Position numbers and translations under genes: made by a program | Notes under the pieces: generated by a model | The model's input: only the letters and a program-made list of their open reading frames with translations | Database searches by the model: none | What the model was told of the DNA's origin: nothing | Part shown: piece by piece, positions 53,953-62,440 of the stretch | Layout: each line of letters begins with the position of its first letter | Numbering within the stretch: the first letter of the stretch is position 1 | From: Nocardia sp. | Lineage (GTDB): Bacteria; Actinomycetota; Actinomycetes; Mycobacteriales; Mycobacteriaceae | Assembly (NCBI RefSeq): GCF_025465275.1 | Contig: NZ_JAODNK010000080.1 | Span: 62,001 to 126,000, forward strand | Direction: 5' to 3' | DNA length: 64,000 bases

Positions 53953-55044
53953 ATGGCGAACAGCGGCAGTACTGCCGGGTCGACTGATGCGGTAATCCTG
54001 GTCGGAGGCCAGGGCACCCGCCTGCGGCCACTGACCCTGTCCGCTCCCAAACCGATGCTGCCGACGGCCGGTCTGCCGTTCCTGCAGCATCTGCTGGCCC
54101 GCATTGCCGCGGCCGGCATCACGCACGTCGTACTCGGTACCTCCTACAAGGCGGAGGTGTTCGAGGATCACTTCGGTGACGGTTCGGAGCTCGGGCTGGA
54201 ACTCGAGTACGTGACCGAGACCGAAGCACTGGGCACCGGCGGCGGTATTCGCAATGTGCTGCCCAAACTGCGGGCCGACACCGTCATGGTGTTCAACGGC
54301 GACGTGCTCGGCGGCACCGACCTCAACGGTGTGCTGGAGACCCATCACGCCAGCAAGGCCGACGTCACCCTGCACCTGGTGCGGGTCGGCGATCCGCGCG
54401 CCTTCGGCTGCGTGCCCACCGACGAGACCGGCCGTGTCACCGCATTCCTGGAGAAGACCCAGGATCCGCCGACCGACCAGATCAATGCCGGTTGCTACGT
54501 CTTCCGCCGCGAATACATCGAGAAGATTCCCGCGGGCCGCCCGGTCTCGGTGGAACGCGAGGTCTTCCCGGCGCTGCTCACCGAGGGCGCGCACATCCAG
54601 GGCCATGTGGACACCTCCTACTGGCGCGATATGGGCACCCCCGAGGACTTCGTCCGCGGCTCCGCCGATCTTGTGCGCGGTATCGCGCCCTCGCCCGCTC
54701 TGCCCGGGCAGCGCGGCGAATCCCTCGTGCATCCGAGCGCGGGTGTGGCGCCCGGCGCACTGCTCATCGGCGGCACCGTAGTGGGTCGCGGGGCCGAGGT
54801 CGGCGCTGGCGCCCGCCTCGACGGCGCAATCCTTTTCGACGGCGCCCGAGTGGAAGCCGGTGCGACGGTGGAACGTTCGATCGTCGGCTTCGGCGCTCGC
54901 ATCGGTCCCCGGGCACTCGTCCGCGACGGCGTCATCGGCGACGGCGCGAGCATCGGCGCCCGCTGTGAACTCCTGCGCGGCGCTCGAGTCTGGCCCGGCG
55001 TGGACATCCCGGACGGCGGGATCCGCTTCTCCACCGACGTCTGA
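53953..55044 (+). CDS. manB: Mannose-1-phosphate guanylyltransferase (GDP-mannose pyrophosphorylase)
   Basis: 363 residues, ATG at 53953 with GGGGAGAG upstream. The nucleotidyltransferase start is LVGGQGTRLRPLTLSAPKPM; FNGDVLGGTDLN holds the metal Asp, and INAGCYVFRREYI the sugar-binding segment. The last 100 residues are hexapeptide repeats of a left-handed beta helix (VGRGAEVGAGARLDGAILFD). It makes GDP-mannose for mannosides, lipomannan and polyprenyl-mannose. The orthologue is called manB (or manC/rmlA2) in mycobacteria, Rv3264c. A strong hairpin follows. Confidence 0.9.
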   Translation: MANSGSTAGSTDAVILVGGQGTRLRPLTLSAPKPMLPTAGLPFLQHLLARIAAAGITHVVLGTSYKAEVFEDHFGDGSELGLELEYVTETEALGTGGGIRNVLPKLRADTVMVFNGDVLGGTDLNGVLETHHASKADVTLHLVRVGDPRAFGCVPTDETGRVTAFLEKTQDPPTDQINAGCYVFRREYIEKIPAGRPVSVEREVFPALLTEGAHIQGHVDTSYWRDMGTPEDFVRGSADLVRGIAPSPALPGQRGESLVHPSAGVAPGALLIGGTVVGRGAEVGAGARLDGAILFDGARVEAGATVERSIVGFGARIGPRALVRDGVIGDGASIGARCELLRGARVWPGVDIPDGGIRFSTDV

Positions 55045-55056
55045 CAACCACACTAC

Positions 55057-55090
55057 GAATCAGCCGCCCCCACCCCGGGGCGGCTGATTC
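55057..55090. terminator. Strong hairpin after the cell-wall gene block
   Basis: GAATCAGCCGCCCC (55057-55070) pairs perfectly over 14 bases with 55077-55090; six-base loop. It follows the manB stop by 12 bases. No U-run, so it may stop transcription weakly or protect the mRNA end. Confidence 0.8.
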
Positions 55091-55229
55091 GCGTAATCGA
55101 CACGGACAACACGCCTGGGCCGCGATCAGGTCCGGCGAATTCGCCTCCGAAACACGCTGACCACCGAGTACCGTCGCTGCGGTGCCATACTGGGCCTGTC
55201 ACCCGATCACCTGCGTGGAGTGAGGACAG

Positions 55230-55844
55230 ATGACTGCCGATCCGTTGCCGCCGAGCGATCGTCCGGTGCCGGGCTGGCCGGTGCCGCCGCCCGAGGGGTA
55301 TTTCGCGGAAGACCTCGACCGTATGCACGATCTGCCCTCGCACACCGAGCTGATCGACGGGAGTCTCGTTTTCGTGAGCCCGCAGGCGAAGTTCCATATG
55401 CTCGTCATCAACTTTCTCGACCAGGAATTGAATGAGCAGGCTCCAGAGGATCTAGAGGTGAGCCGTGAGATGACGGTGACCCTCGGCCCGCGTCAACGCC
55501 CTGAACCCGACATTCTTGTCGCGCGAGCTGAGGCTGATGCCGGTCTTGATCAGACCACTTACCATCCCGAGGATGTTGTCCTCGTGATCGAGGTGATGTC
55601 ACCGGATTCGGTGGAGCGCGACCGTAAGCGCAAGCCGCAGTTGTATGCGGAGGCCAAAATTCCGCACCTCTGGCGGGTCGAGAATGTCAACGACCGAGCT
55701 GTTTTCTACACCTATGAACTCGATCTGGCATCGAAGGTCTACTCGCTCACTGGAATTCACCACGATCGCCTTCAGCTCGACGAGCCGTTCAAGATTGATC
55801 TGGACTTGACTCGCGCCACGCGGAGACGGCGCGCTCAGAACTGA
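55230..55844 (+). CDS. Uma2 family protein (PD-(D/E)XK nuclease fold)
   Basis: 204 residues, ATG at 55230. Uma2 (DUF820) proteins keep a restriction-endonuclease-like core; here the catalytic Asp is in EPDILVA, and the Glu and Lys in VIEVMSPDS and RKRKPQLYAEA. The YAEAKIPHLWRVE end is typical. Function in bacteria is unclear; many copies occur in cyanobacteria and some actinomycetes. No partner gene is adjacent. The DNA appears slightly less GC-rich than its neighbours, which fits a mobile origin but is not proof. Confidence 0.88.
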   Translation: MTADPLPPSDRPVPGWPVPPPEGYFAEDLDRMHDLPSHTELIDGSLVFVSPQAKFHMLVINFLDQELNEQAPEDLEVSREMTVTLGPRQRPEPDILVARAEADAGLDQTTYHPEDVVLVIEVMSPDSVERDRKRKPQLYAEAKIPHLWRVENVNDRAVFYTYELDLASKVYSLTGIHHDRLQLDEPFKIDLDLTRATRRRRAQN

Positions 55845-55916
55845 TCGCGGGTGGGCGGCGCGCCGTAAGGGTGGGGCAGATGTTGTCTGGAGGGTTGCGG
55901 CGATAACACTGGGGTC

Positions 55917-56858
55917 ATGACATTGTGGCCTGATCCGGAAGTCGCAGCGGCGGTCAAGGGGTGGGCGACCAGTTCGCCCGCTGTGGATGCGACGGACTAT
56001 CGGCAGATACGGGCCATGGTTGACGCGTTGACGCATGGGGTGGTTGCACCGGCCGGAGCGGACGTCACCGTGTTGGAGCACCCGGTGGTCGCGGGGGATG
56101 GCTACGAGATTGCGGTCCGGGTGTATCGCCGGGCGGGCGAGGTGTCGACCGGGGCGCTGCTGTATGTGCATGGGGGCGGCGGGATTTCCGGGACGCTCGA
56201 CGGGTATGAGCGGCTGTGCCGTTACTACGCGGCCGAGGCCGGGATTCAGATCGTGGCCGTCGACTATCGGCTCGCGCCGGAGCATCCGCATCCGACCGGG
56301 GTGGAGGACACGTACGCGGTGCTGGTCTGGTTGACCGAGCACGCAACAGAATTGGGGATCGATCCCGAGCAGATCGGGATCGGGGGCGACTGCGCCGGTG
56401 GCGGTATCGCCGCGGGCGTCGCGCTGCTGGCGCGGGATCGGAGCGGACCGGCGCTGGCCCTGCAATTGCTGGTCTGCCCGATGCTGGACGATCGGAATAC
56501 CGTGTCCGATCCTGCGATTGCGCCCTTCAGCACCTGGACCTACGAGTTCAATCGCACGGCGTGGCGCGCACGGCTCGGTGATCTCGCGGGCACCGATGCG
56601 GTGCCCGCGTACGCGGCTCCGGCGCGGGCGACCGAATTAGCCGAGTTGCCAAGAGCTTTCATCGAGGTCGGGGACCTCGATATCTTCCGCGACGAAGCCC
56701 TCGACTACGCGCGCCGGTTGGTGACGGCTGGAACCCACGTGGAATCGCACCTATGGCCCGGGCTGCCGCACAACTACGACGCGGTGGGTGCGAAAACGCC
56801 TGCGGCGCGGCGGGCCCTGGCCGTCCGGATCGGTTTCCTCGCGAGCCTGCTGGACTGA
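55917..56858 (+). CDS. Alpha/beta hydrolase, hormone-sensitive lipase type
   Basis: 313 residues, ATG at 55917. The HSL oxyanion motif is YVHGGGGISGT, in which the usual HGGG is kept. The nucleophile motif normally reads GDSAGG, but here it is GDCAGG, so Cys replaces the catalytic Ser. Asp and His follow in EVGDLDIFRDE and LWPGLPHNYD. Cys at this site is rare and would weaken esterase activity. A small-molecule binding or thioesterase role is possible. It has no operon partner; a terminator hairpin lies at 56877. Confidence 0.87.
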   Translation: MTLWPDPEVAAAVKGWATSSPAVDATDYRQIRAMVDALTHGVVAPAGADVTVLEHPVVAGDGYEIAVRVYRRAGEVSTGALLYVHGGGGISGTLDGYERLCRYYAAEAGIQIVAVDYRLAPEHPHPTGVEDTYAVLVWLTEHATELGIDPEQIGIGGDCAGGGIAAGVALLARDRSGPALALQLLVCPMLDDRNTVSDPAIAPFSTWTYEFNRTAWRARLGDLAGTDAVPAYAAPARATELAELPRAFIEVGDLDIFRDEALDYARRLVTAGTHVESHLWPGLPHNYDAVGAKTPAARRALAVRIGFLASLLD

Positions 56859-56876
56859 TATCGCCTGTCCTGCAAC

Positions 56877-56914
56877 GAGAGAGCCGCCTCCGGTGCTACC
56901 GGGGCGGCTCTCTC
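56877..56914. terminator. Bidirectional hairpin after the hydrolase gene
   Basis: GAGAGAGCCGCC (56877-56888) pairs perfectly with GGCGGCTCTCTC (56903-56914). It lies between the convergent hydrolase and DUF4267 genes. Confidence 0.85.
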
Positions 56915-56934
56915 GTTGGGCGGGTCCGCCGAGT

Positions 56935-57371
56935 TCAGCGGACAGTGGCGGGGCTCACACTCGCGGCGGCAGTGAGAGCGGCGGTGGCGGTGCGGTGCTC
57001 GCGGAGCAGGAGGAAGCCGGTGAGGGCGACCAGGGCGGCGGTGAGGCCGTGCACGCTGAAAGCCGTTGCGGTGGAACCGTGGTGGCTCAGTACGGTGATC
57101 ATGTCGCCGAGTGGGGTGAGCGCGGCGACCAGCATGGTGATGGCCAGGCGAAGCGCTGGCGGGCGGCTAGCAAGGCGAGGATGACAATGCCGGAGGTGAT
57201 ATCGCGAATGCCCTTGAGGTTCAGGAAGGCGCCGGCGTCGCCGTGCGGCCATTCCGGGAGCCCGAAGCCGGAGGCGGTGGTCTCCGGCGCGAGGACGTAG
57301 CTGATGCCGACATAGATGATGAAGGCCGCGCCGATGAGGGAGAGGGCGGTGGCGATGCGGTTCATGGTCAT
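56935..57371 (-). pseudogene. DUF4267-like membrane protein gene, frameshifted
   Basis: The N-terminal half starts at the ATG at 57371 (GGAG upstream) and encodes NRIATALSLIGAAFIIYVGI and the conserved NLKGIRDITSGIVILALLA, typical of DUF4267 four-helix membrane proteins. Near 57160, after LLAARQ, the frame goes off into Pro/Trp/Ser residues and stops at 57099. In a second frame the rest of the protein continues perfectly (LRLAITMLVAALTPLGDMIT, then VHGLTAALVALTGFLLLREH) to a stop at 56935. A single-base change explains this; restored length is about 144 residues. It could be a true pseudogene or a sequencing error. Confidence 0.82.
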
Positions 57372-57389
57372 GATCTGTGCTCCAAAATC

Positions 57390-57453
57390 TAGCGCCGCTA
57401 ACTGATATGCACAACGCTAAAGCATGCATGGGTAGTTTGTCTAGCGATGCTAG
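57390..57453. promoter_or_regulatory. Two palindromic operator candidates between DUF4267 and tetR genes
   Basis: TAGCGCCGCTA (57390-57400) and CTAGCGATGCTAG (57441-57453) share the pattern TAGCG-n-(C/T)GCTA. One lies just before each of the divergent genes, as expected for TetR autoregulation and control of the neighbour. Confidence 0.65.
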
Positions 57454-57462
57454 GATTTGTTC

Positions 57463-58035
57463 ATGAGCGCAATTCAGACACGCAAGGAACGCGAACGCGC
57501 CGAACGCCATCAGCGGATCATCGATGCCGCCCGCCGGCTGGCCGAAACCGAAGGCTGGGACGCGGTCACCATTCGCCGCCTGGCCGAGGCCATCGAATAC
57601 AGCCAGCCCGTGCTCTACGGCCACTTCTCCGGCAGGGAGGCCATTGTCACCGCGGTCGCCGAACAGGGCATCGGTGAATTCGCCGTGGCGACCAGGGCGA
57701 TCCGGGAAGCCGCGGCCACGCCGCAGGAAGCCCTGACCGCGGTCGCCGAGGGCTATCTCGCCTTCGCCCGCGACAATTCCGCCCTCTACGACGCGATGTT
57801 CCTGTTGCGCACGAACCTGAAATTCGGGGACGAGGCCGGGCAGCCGCTGAAGGACGCCTTCATGGAACTGGCCCTGACCTTCGCGCCCTTCGCCGCACCG
57901 CACGATGTCGAAACCTTCACCGAGGTCGCCTGGAGCTCCCTGCACGGCCTGGCCACGCTGGATCGAGGCGGTCGGCTGCGGCCCGACTTTCGTGCTCAGC
58001 GACTGGAAATTCTTGTCGCCCAATGGGTGCGCTGA
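57463..58035 (+). CDS. TetR family transcriptional regulator
   Basis: 190 residues from the ATG at 57463. The N-terminal HTH is clear: HQRIIDAARRLAETEGWDAV, then TIRRLAEAIEYSQPVLYGHF. The C-terminal domain belongs to the WHG/TetR_C_33-like class (FTEVAWSSLHGLATLDRGGR). It is divergent from the frameshifted DUF4267 gene, and the palindromes between them are probably its operators, so it likely represses both. If the DUF4267 gene is truly broken the regulator may have lost its main target. Confidence 0.92.
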   Translation: MSAIQTRKERERAERHQRIIDAARRLAETEGWDAVTIRRLAEAIEYSQPVLYGHFSGREAIVTAVAEQGIGEFAVATRAIREAAATPQEALTAVAEGYLAFARDNSALYDAMFLLRTNLKFGDEAGQPLKDAFMELALTFAPFAAPHDVETFTEVAWSSLHGLATLDRGGRLRPDFRAQRLEILVAQWVR

Positions 58036-58080
58036 GCCCGAGCGGGCCGGACCGGCGCCGACCGCGCCTAGGCTGTGATC

Positions 58081-59556
58081 ATGGCTGACGCGGTGGTGGT
58101 CGGATCGGGGCCCAATGGGCTTGCGGCGGCGGTGATCCTGGCCCGGGCGGGGCTCGACGTGCAGGTTTACGAGGCCTCGGACGCGATCGGCGGCGGCTGC
58201 CGGACCGGAGAGGTCACGCTGCCGGGGTTCCGGCACGATCTGTGCGCGGGCGCGCATCCCATGGCGGTGGCGTCGCCGTTCTTCCGCGCCTTCGACCTGG
58301 CCGCGCACGGGGTGGACCTGCTCGCACCGCAGGTGTCCTATGCGCATCCGCTCGACGGCGGGCACGCCGGACTGGCATGGCGCGATCTCGAGCAGACGGT
58401 GGACGGGCTCGGTCGCGACGGCGGTTCCTGGCGGCGGCTCTTCGGGCCGCTGGTGCGGGACTGGGAGGGCCTGGTCGCACTGGGGATGTCGGATCTGCGG
58501 CATCCGCCACTCGATCCGATGGTGGGTGTGCGCTTCGCCCGGCGTCTGGTCGAACAGTCGACGCCCCTGTGGAATCTGCGCTTTCGTGAGGAGATCGCCC
58601 CTGCCCTGCTGACCGGCATTGCCGCACATGCCATTCGGCCACCGCGCGGCATTCCGGGCGCCGGGGTCGCCATGTTGCTCGGCACACTCGCGCATGTGCG
58701 CGGCTGGCCCGTCCCGCGCGGCGGCAGTCAGGCCATCAGCGATGCGCTCGCCGCCGATCTGCGCCGGCACGGCGGGCGCATCAGCACCGGACATCGGATC
58801 GACTCCATCGACGAATTCGGTGAGGTGCGCGCCGTTCTGCTCGATCTGGCGCCCGCCGAATTGCAGCGCATCGCCGCCGACCGGTTGCCGAGCCGATACG
58901 CCGGGTCACTCGAAAATTTCCGCTACGGCGGCGCGGCCTGCAAGGTCGACTTCGCGCTCTCCGGCCCGGTGCCGTGGCAGGCGCGCGGCTGCGAACGAGC
59001 GGGTACCCTGCACCTGGTCGGCACCCGCGCCGAGGCGGTCGCCGCCGAAAAGGCCGTGGCCGCAGGGCAACACGCGGACCGCCCGTACGTGCTCGCCATC
59101 CAACCCGGCGTGGTCGACGCCACTCGGGCCCCCGCCGGGCAGCACACCTTCTACACCTACGCCCACGTCCCGAACGGTTCCACCCGGGATATGGCCGAGG
59201 CCATCACCGCGCAGGTGGAACGTTTCGCCCCCGGTTTCCGCGATCTCATCCTGGCCACCCATGTGCAGACCGCCGCCACCATGCCGGCGCACAATGCCAA
59301 CTACGTCGGCGGCGATATCTCCGCCGGCGCAATGACATTGCGCCAGACCGTCTTCCGCCCCGCCCCGCGCTGGAACCCGTACCGCACCCCGATCCCGGGC
59401 GTCTACCTCTGCTCCTCGGCGACCCCGCCCGGCCCCGGCGTGCACGGTATGAACGGCTACTACGCCGCCCGCCACGCCCTCCGCCGTGAATTCGGCGTCC
59501 ACACCGACCCGCTGGAATTGCTTGGATCGCACCCGGGCAATAGTGGACTGGACTAG
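58081..59556 (+). CDS. FAD-dependent phytoene dehydrogenase-like oxidoreductase
   Basis: 491 residues from the ATG at 58081. The dinucleotide-binding start is AVVVGSGPNGLAAAVILARA, followed by VYEASDAIGGGCRTGE, and the C-terminal FAD motif is PGVYLCSSATPPGPGVHGMNG with YYAARHALR. It belongs to the CrtI-like NAD(P)/FAD oxidoreductases of unknown substrate. No carotenoid synthesis genes are near, so a role in isoprenoid or lipid desaturation is only possible. Its last codons overlap the operator of the toxin-antitoxin pair. Confidence 0.88.
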   Translation: MADAVVVGSGPNGLAAAVILARAGLDVQVYEASDAIGGGCRTGEVTLPGFRHDLCAGAHPMAVASPFFRAFDLAAHGVDLLAPQVSYAHPLDGGHAGLAWRDLEQTVDGLGRDGGSWRRLFGPLVRDWEGLVALGMSDLRHPPLDPMVGVRFARRLVEQSTPLWNLRFREEIAPALLTGIAAHAIRPPRGIPGAGVAMLLGTLAHVRGWPVPRGGSQAISDALAADLRRHGGRISTGHRIDSIDEFGEVRAVLLDLAPAELQRIAADRLPSRYAGSLENFRYGGAACKVDFALSGPVPWQARGCERAGTLHLVGTRAEAVAAEKAVAAGQHADRPYVLAIQPGVVDATRAPAGQHTFYTYAHVPNGSTRDMAEAITAQVERFAPGFRDLILATHVQTAATMPAHNANYVGGDISAGAMTLRQTVFRPAPRWNPYRTPIPGVYLCSSATPPGPGVHGMNGYYAARHALRREFGVHTDPLELLGSHPGNSGLD

Positions 59557-59569
59557 ACTTAGTCCACTA
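59541..59569. promoter_or_regulatory. Operator candidate of the toxin-antitoxin pair
   Basis: TAGTGGACT (59541-59549) and AGTCCACTA (59561-59569) are perfect inverted repeats 11 bases apart, 11 bases before the antitoxin ATG, and overlap the stop codon of the upstream oxidoreductase gene (59554-59556). An extra GGACT lies between the arms. Phd-type antitoxins bind such palindromes. Confidence 0.7.
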
Positions 59570-59579
59570 TCCTTGGGTG

Positions 59580-59825
59580 ATGACGCAGGTAAACATTCAT
59601 GAGGCCAAGACACACCTATCCCGGCTTCTCGAACGTGTAGCGAAGGGGGAACGCATCGTGATTTCCAAGGCCGGCAAGCCGATCGCCGATCTGGTTCCGC
59701 ATGGGGGGACACCGGTGACATTCGGCGGTCTCAAAGGCCAACTAGCGTACGACGACAGCGCATTCGGCATCGACCCCGACATTCAGCGGATGTTCTATGG
59801 GGATGATGCCGATGCTTCTGCTTGA
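59580..59825 (+). CDS. Phd/YefM-family antitoxin
   Basis: 81 residues from the ATG at 59580. The N-terminal DNA-binding domain is typical: VNIHEAKTHLSRLLERVAKG, then IVISKAGKPIADLVPH. The C-terminal 30 residues, rich in acidic groups (YDDSAFGIDPDIQRMFYGDD), should wrap around the toxin. It neutralises the PIN toxin encoded next and, by binding the palindrome at 59541, represses the operon. Overlap with the toxin gene is 14 bases. Confidence 0.92.
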   Translation: MTQVNIHEAKTHLSRLLERVAKGERIVISKAGKPIADLVPHGGTPVTFGGLKGQLAYDDSAFGIDPDIQRMFYGDDADASA

Positions 59826-60195
59826 TAGTCAGACGGCACTGTGGTTGCTCGACGACAATCCGCGGCTGGGCGAGCATGCACGACGGATGATCAGTTCGGC
59901 CACCGAGGTTTACGTATCCGCCGCGACGATTTGGGAGCTGACCATCAAAGCGATGCTCGGCAAACTAAAGATCCCGGCCAACTTCACCGAGGTGATCGGC
60001 ACACAGGGCCTGGCTGTGCTCGACGTTACAGGCGAGCACGCCGAGGGGATTCGCGAGTTTCCGGAACTTGTGCGGCATGACCCATTCGATCGACTGATCG
60101 TCGCGCAGGCGCAGGTCGAGATGCTGCGGTTGCTTACGGCGGACCGAGTGCTGCTCGGTCTGAATCGAAGTTTCATCGTCGATTCCACGCAGTGA
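59812..60195 (+). CDS. VapC-type PIN domain toxin
   Basis: 127 residues from the ATG at 59812, chosen because GGGGA is spaced eight bases before it and LLLDSQTALWLL is the family start; ATGs at 59797 and 59806 are alternatives. The PIN acidic residues are Asp5, Glu41 (TIWELTIK), Asp89, Asp92 (HDPFDRLIVAQA) and Asp110 (LTADRVL), so the magnesium-dependent ribonuclease site looks complete. It likely cleaves tRNA or rRNA when the antitoxin is degraded. Confidence 0.92.
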   Translation: MLLLDSQTALWLLDDNPRLGEHARRMISSATEVYVSAATIWELTIKAMLGKLKIPANFTEVIGTQGLAVLDVTGEHAEGIREFPELVRHDPFDRLIVAQAQVEMLRLLTADRVLLGLNRSFIVDSTQ

Positions 60196-60210
60196 TCGAC
60201 TCGGTTGGTC

Positions 60211-61131
60211 CTAGGCCGGTTGGGTGCGGTAGAGATCCGGCTCCAGATAGATGACGCGGGCGGCCGGAACCGCCGCGCGGACACGGGCTTCCGCGGCGTC
60301 GATGGCGGCCGCGATATCGGTGATTTCCAGACCGGGGACAATGGCGATCTTGGCGGCCACCAGCATCTCCTCGGGGCCGAGGTACTGGGTGCGCAGATGG
60401 ATGAGACTGTCGATGCGCTGATCGTCGACGAGCTGGGCGCGAATGGCGCGATCCTCTTCCGGCGTCGCGCCCTCACCGATCAGCAGGCTCTGCATTTCGA
60501 CAATGAGGATGACGGCGATGATGCCGAGCAGGATGCCGATGGCCAGGGTGCCGATACCGTCCCACACCGGATCGCCGGTCAGCTCGGTCAGGCTGATGGC
60601 CACGAACGCGAAGATCAGGCCGATGAGCGCGCCGGTGTCCTCCAGCAGCACCACGGGCAGCTCGGGATTGCGCGAGTTGCGAATGAACCGCCACCAGCTC
60701 GCATCGCCCTTGAGCGGCTTGGACTCTCGCATGGCGGTGGTGAAGCTGTACCCCTCCAGCACGATGGCGAAGCCGAGGATGGCGATGGCCACGAACGCGT
60801 TGGACAGCATCTCGGGATGCTCGATCTTGTGGATGCCCTCGTAGATCGCGTACACCGAGCCGAGCGCGAAGATCACCAGCGCGACCACGAACGAGTAGAA
60901 GTAGCGATTGCGGCCGTAGCCGAACGGGTGCAGCTGGTCGGCCTGCTGTGCGGCGCGCCGCTGACCCAGCAGCAGCAGACCCTGGTTGGAGGTGTCCGCC
61001 ACCGAGTGCACGGCCTCGGCGAGCATGGACGCCGATCCGGTAATGGCCGCGCCGATGAACTTCGCCACCGCTATACCGGCATTGGCGCTGAGCGCCGCCA
61101 GGATCGCCTTCTTACCGCCACCCGCTGACAA
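60211..61131 (-). CDS. Cation diffusion facilitator family metal exporter
   Basis: 306 residues from a TTG at 61131 with GGAGGG eight bases upstream; the frame stays open to 61329 but that part is Arg-rich and unlikely. Six helices are seen, with metal motifs HSVADTSNQ in helix 2 and LLEDTGALIGL in helix 5. The C-terminal cytoplasmic domain (about 210-306) has a ferredoxin-like pattern (RTQYLGPEEMLVAAKIAI). It exports a divalent cation by proton antiport; the HxxxD/ExxxD-like sites are compatible with zinc, iron or manganese. Confidence 0.9.
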   Translation of the reverse strand: MSAGGGKKAILAALSANAGIAVAKFIGAAITGSASMLAEAVHSVADTSNQGLLLLGQRRAAQQADQLHPFGYGRNRYFYSFVVALVIFALGSVYAIYEGIHKIEHPEMLSNAFVAIAILGFAIVLEGYSFTTAMRESKPLKGDASWWRFIRNSRNPELPVVLLEDTGALIGLIFAFVAISLTELTGDPVWDGIGTLAIGILLGIIAVILIVEMQSLLIGEGATPEEDRAIRAQLVDDQRIDSLIHLRTQYLGPEEMLVAAKIAIVPGLEITDIAAAIDAAEARVRAAVPAARVIYLEPDLYRTQPA

Positions 61132-61204
61132 TGTGCCGTCCCTCCGAACCGTTGTCCGTTTTGTCGTAAAACGTGCTTGGTGGGACAGCCTACCCAGGCC
61201 GGGC

Positions 61205-62440
61205 TCAGTCCTCGTCGACCGTCGCGCAGAACAGCTGCGCCGCATCCCCGATGGCCTGGGCGCGAATATCGCCGTCCGCCGCGGAAATCCAGGCCGCATG
61301 GCCGCATTCGACCCGCAGCTCCTGTCCACCGAGGAACAGCCGCACCGTGCCGTGTGTGCACAGCACGATGCCGGGCCCGGAGCGCGGCACCGGAATCGGC
61401 TCCGATCCGGGTGTCAGTTCGTAGCGGCTGAGCGCGAATTCGGGTGCGGGCGTGTGGTACTGGAAAACACCGTCGCCCAGCAGTTCCGGCTCGATGATCG
61501 GCAGATCCAGGGGTTCGAAATCCAGCACGCGCAGCAGTTCCGGCACATCCACGTGCTTGGGCGTCAGGCCGCCACGCAGCACATTGTCGGAATTCGCCAT
61601 GATCTCCACGCCGACGCCGCGCAGGTAGGCGTGCAGGTTTCCGGCGGCCAGGAACAGGCCCTCACCGGGTTCGAGGGTGATCCGGTTCAGCAGCAGCGCG
61701 GCGAGCGTCCCGGCATCACCGGGATAGGCCTCCGCCAGTTCCAGCAGGGTCCGCACTTCGGCGGTGAATTCCCGGCGCGAACCATTGGCTCCGGGATCGC
61801 GTTCGGACAGGTAGTGCACACAGCCGTCCAGCACCTTGGGCAGCAGCATGCTCAGGCTCGCCTGCGGCAGCGCGATCCAGGTGGTGAACAGAGTGCGCAG
61901 CCCGGCCGAATCCGGTTGGGCGGCCAGCAGTCCCGCAAACGACTCGAGCTCCGGCACCTCCAGCGCCCGCAGCAGCCGCACGGTGCGCAGCGGATCGCGG
62001 AAGCCCGCGAGTGCTTCGAACCGGTCCAGCGCCACCACGAGTTCCGGTTTGTGGTTCTCGTCGCGGTAATTGCGCATGGGGGAGTCGAGCGAGATGCCGG
62101 CGCGGTTCTCCCGCTGGAAACCGTTGCGCGCCTGTTCGAGACTGGGGTGCGCCTGCAGCGACAGCGGTTCCTCTGCGGCGAGGATTTTCAGCAGGAATGG
62201 CAGTCGCCCGTCGAATTCGCCCGCGACCGAGCCGAGTTCGCGTTGCGGGTCGGCGCTGACCACCTCCAGCAGCGATCGGCTGTGCCCGTTGATCCGCACC
62301 TGTGCGGGGTCGGCGGGGTGTGCGCCGAACCAGAGTTCGGCCTCCGGATGTGCGGAAGGAACCGGTCGTCCGCACAACTGAGCTAGCGCGGTGCGCGAGC
62401 CCCAGGCGTAGGAGCGCAGCGCACCAACGAGTTCGAGCAC
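61205..62440 (-). CDS. manA: Mannose-6-phosphate isomerase, type I
   Basis: 411 residues, GTG at 62440, sharing one base with the stop of the tobH-like gene. Zinc ligands: Gln and His in LQAHPS, Glu in NHKPELV, and His in NLHAYLRGVGVEIMANSDNV. YAWGSRTALA is the usual start. It interconverts fructose-6-phosphate and mannose-6-phosphate, the entry to GDP-mannose. Gene order manA-tobH-phosphomannomutase is the same as Rv3255c-Rv3257c in M. tuberculosis. Confidence 0.94.
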   Translation of the reverse strand: MLELVGALRSYAWGSRTALAQLCGRPVPSAHPEAELWFGAHPADPAQVRINGHSRSLLEVVSADPQRELGSVAGEFDGRLPFLLKILAAEEPLSLQAHPSLEQARNGFQRENRAGISLDSPMRNYRDENHKPELVVALDRFEALAGFRDPLRTVRLLRALEVPELESFAGLLAAQPDSAGLRTLFTTWIALPQASLSMLLPKVLDGCVHYLSERDPGANGSRREFTAEVRTLLELAEAYPGDAGTLAALLLNRITLEPGEGLFLAAGNLHAYLRGVGVEIMANSDNVLRGGLTPKHVDVPELLRVLDFEPLDLPIIEPELLGDGVFQYHTPAPEFALSRYELTPGSEPIPVPRSGPGIVLCTHGTVRLFLGGQELRVECGHAAWISAADGDIRAQAIGDAAQLFCATVDED

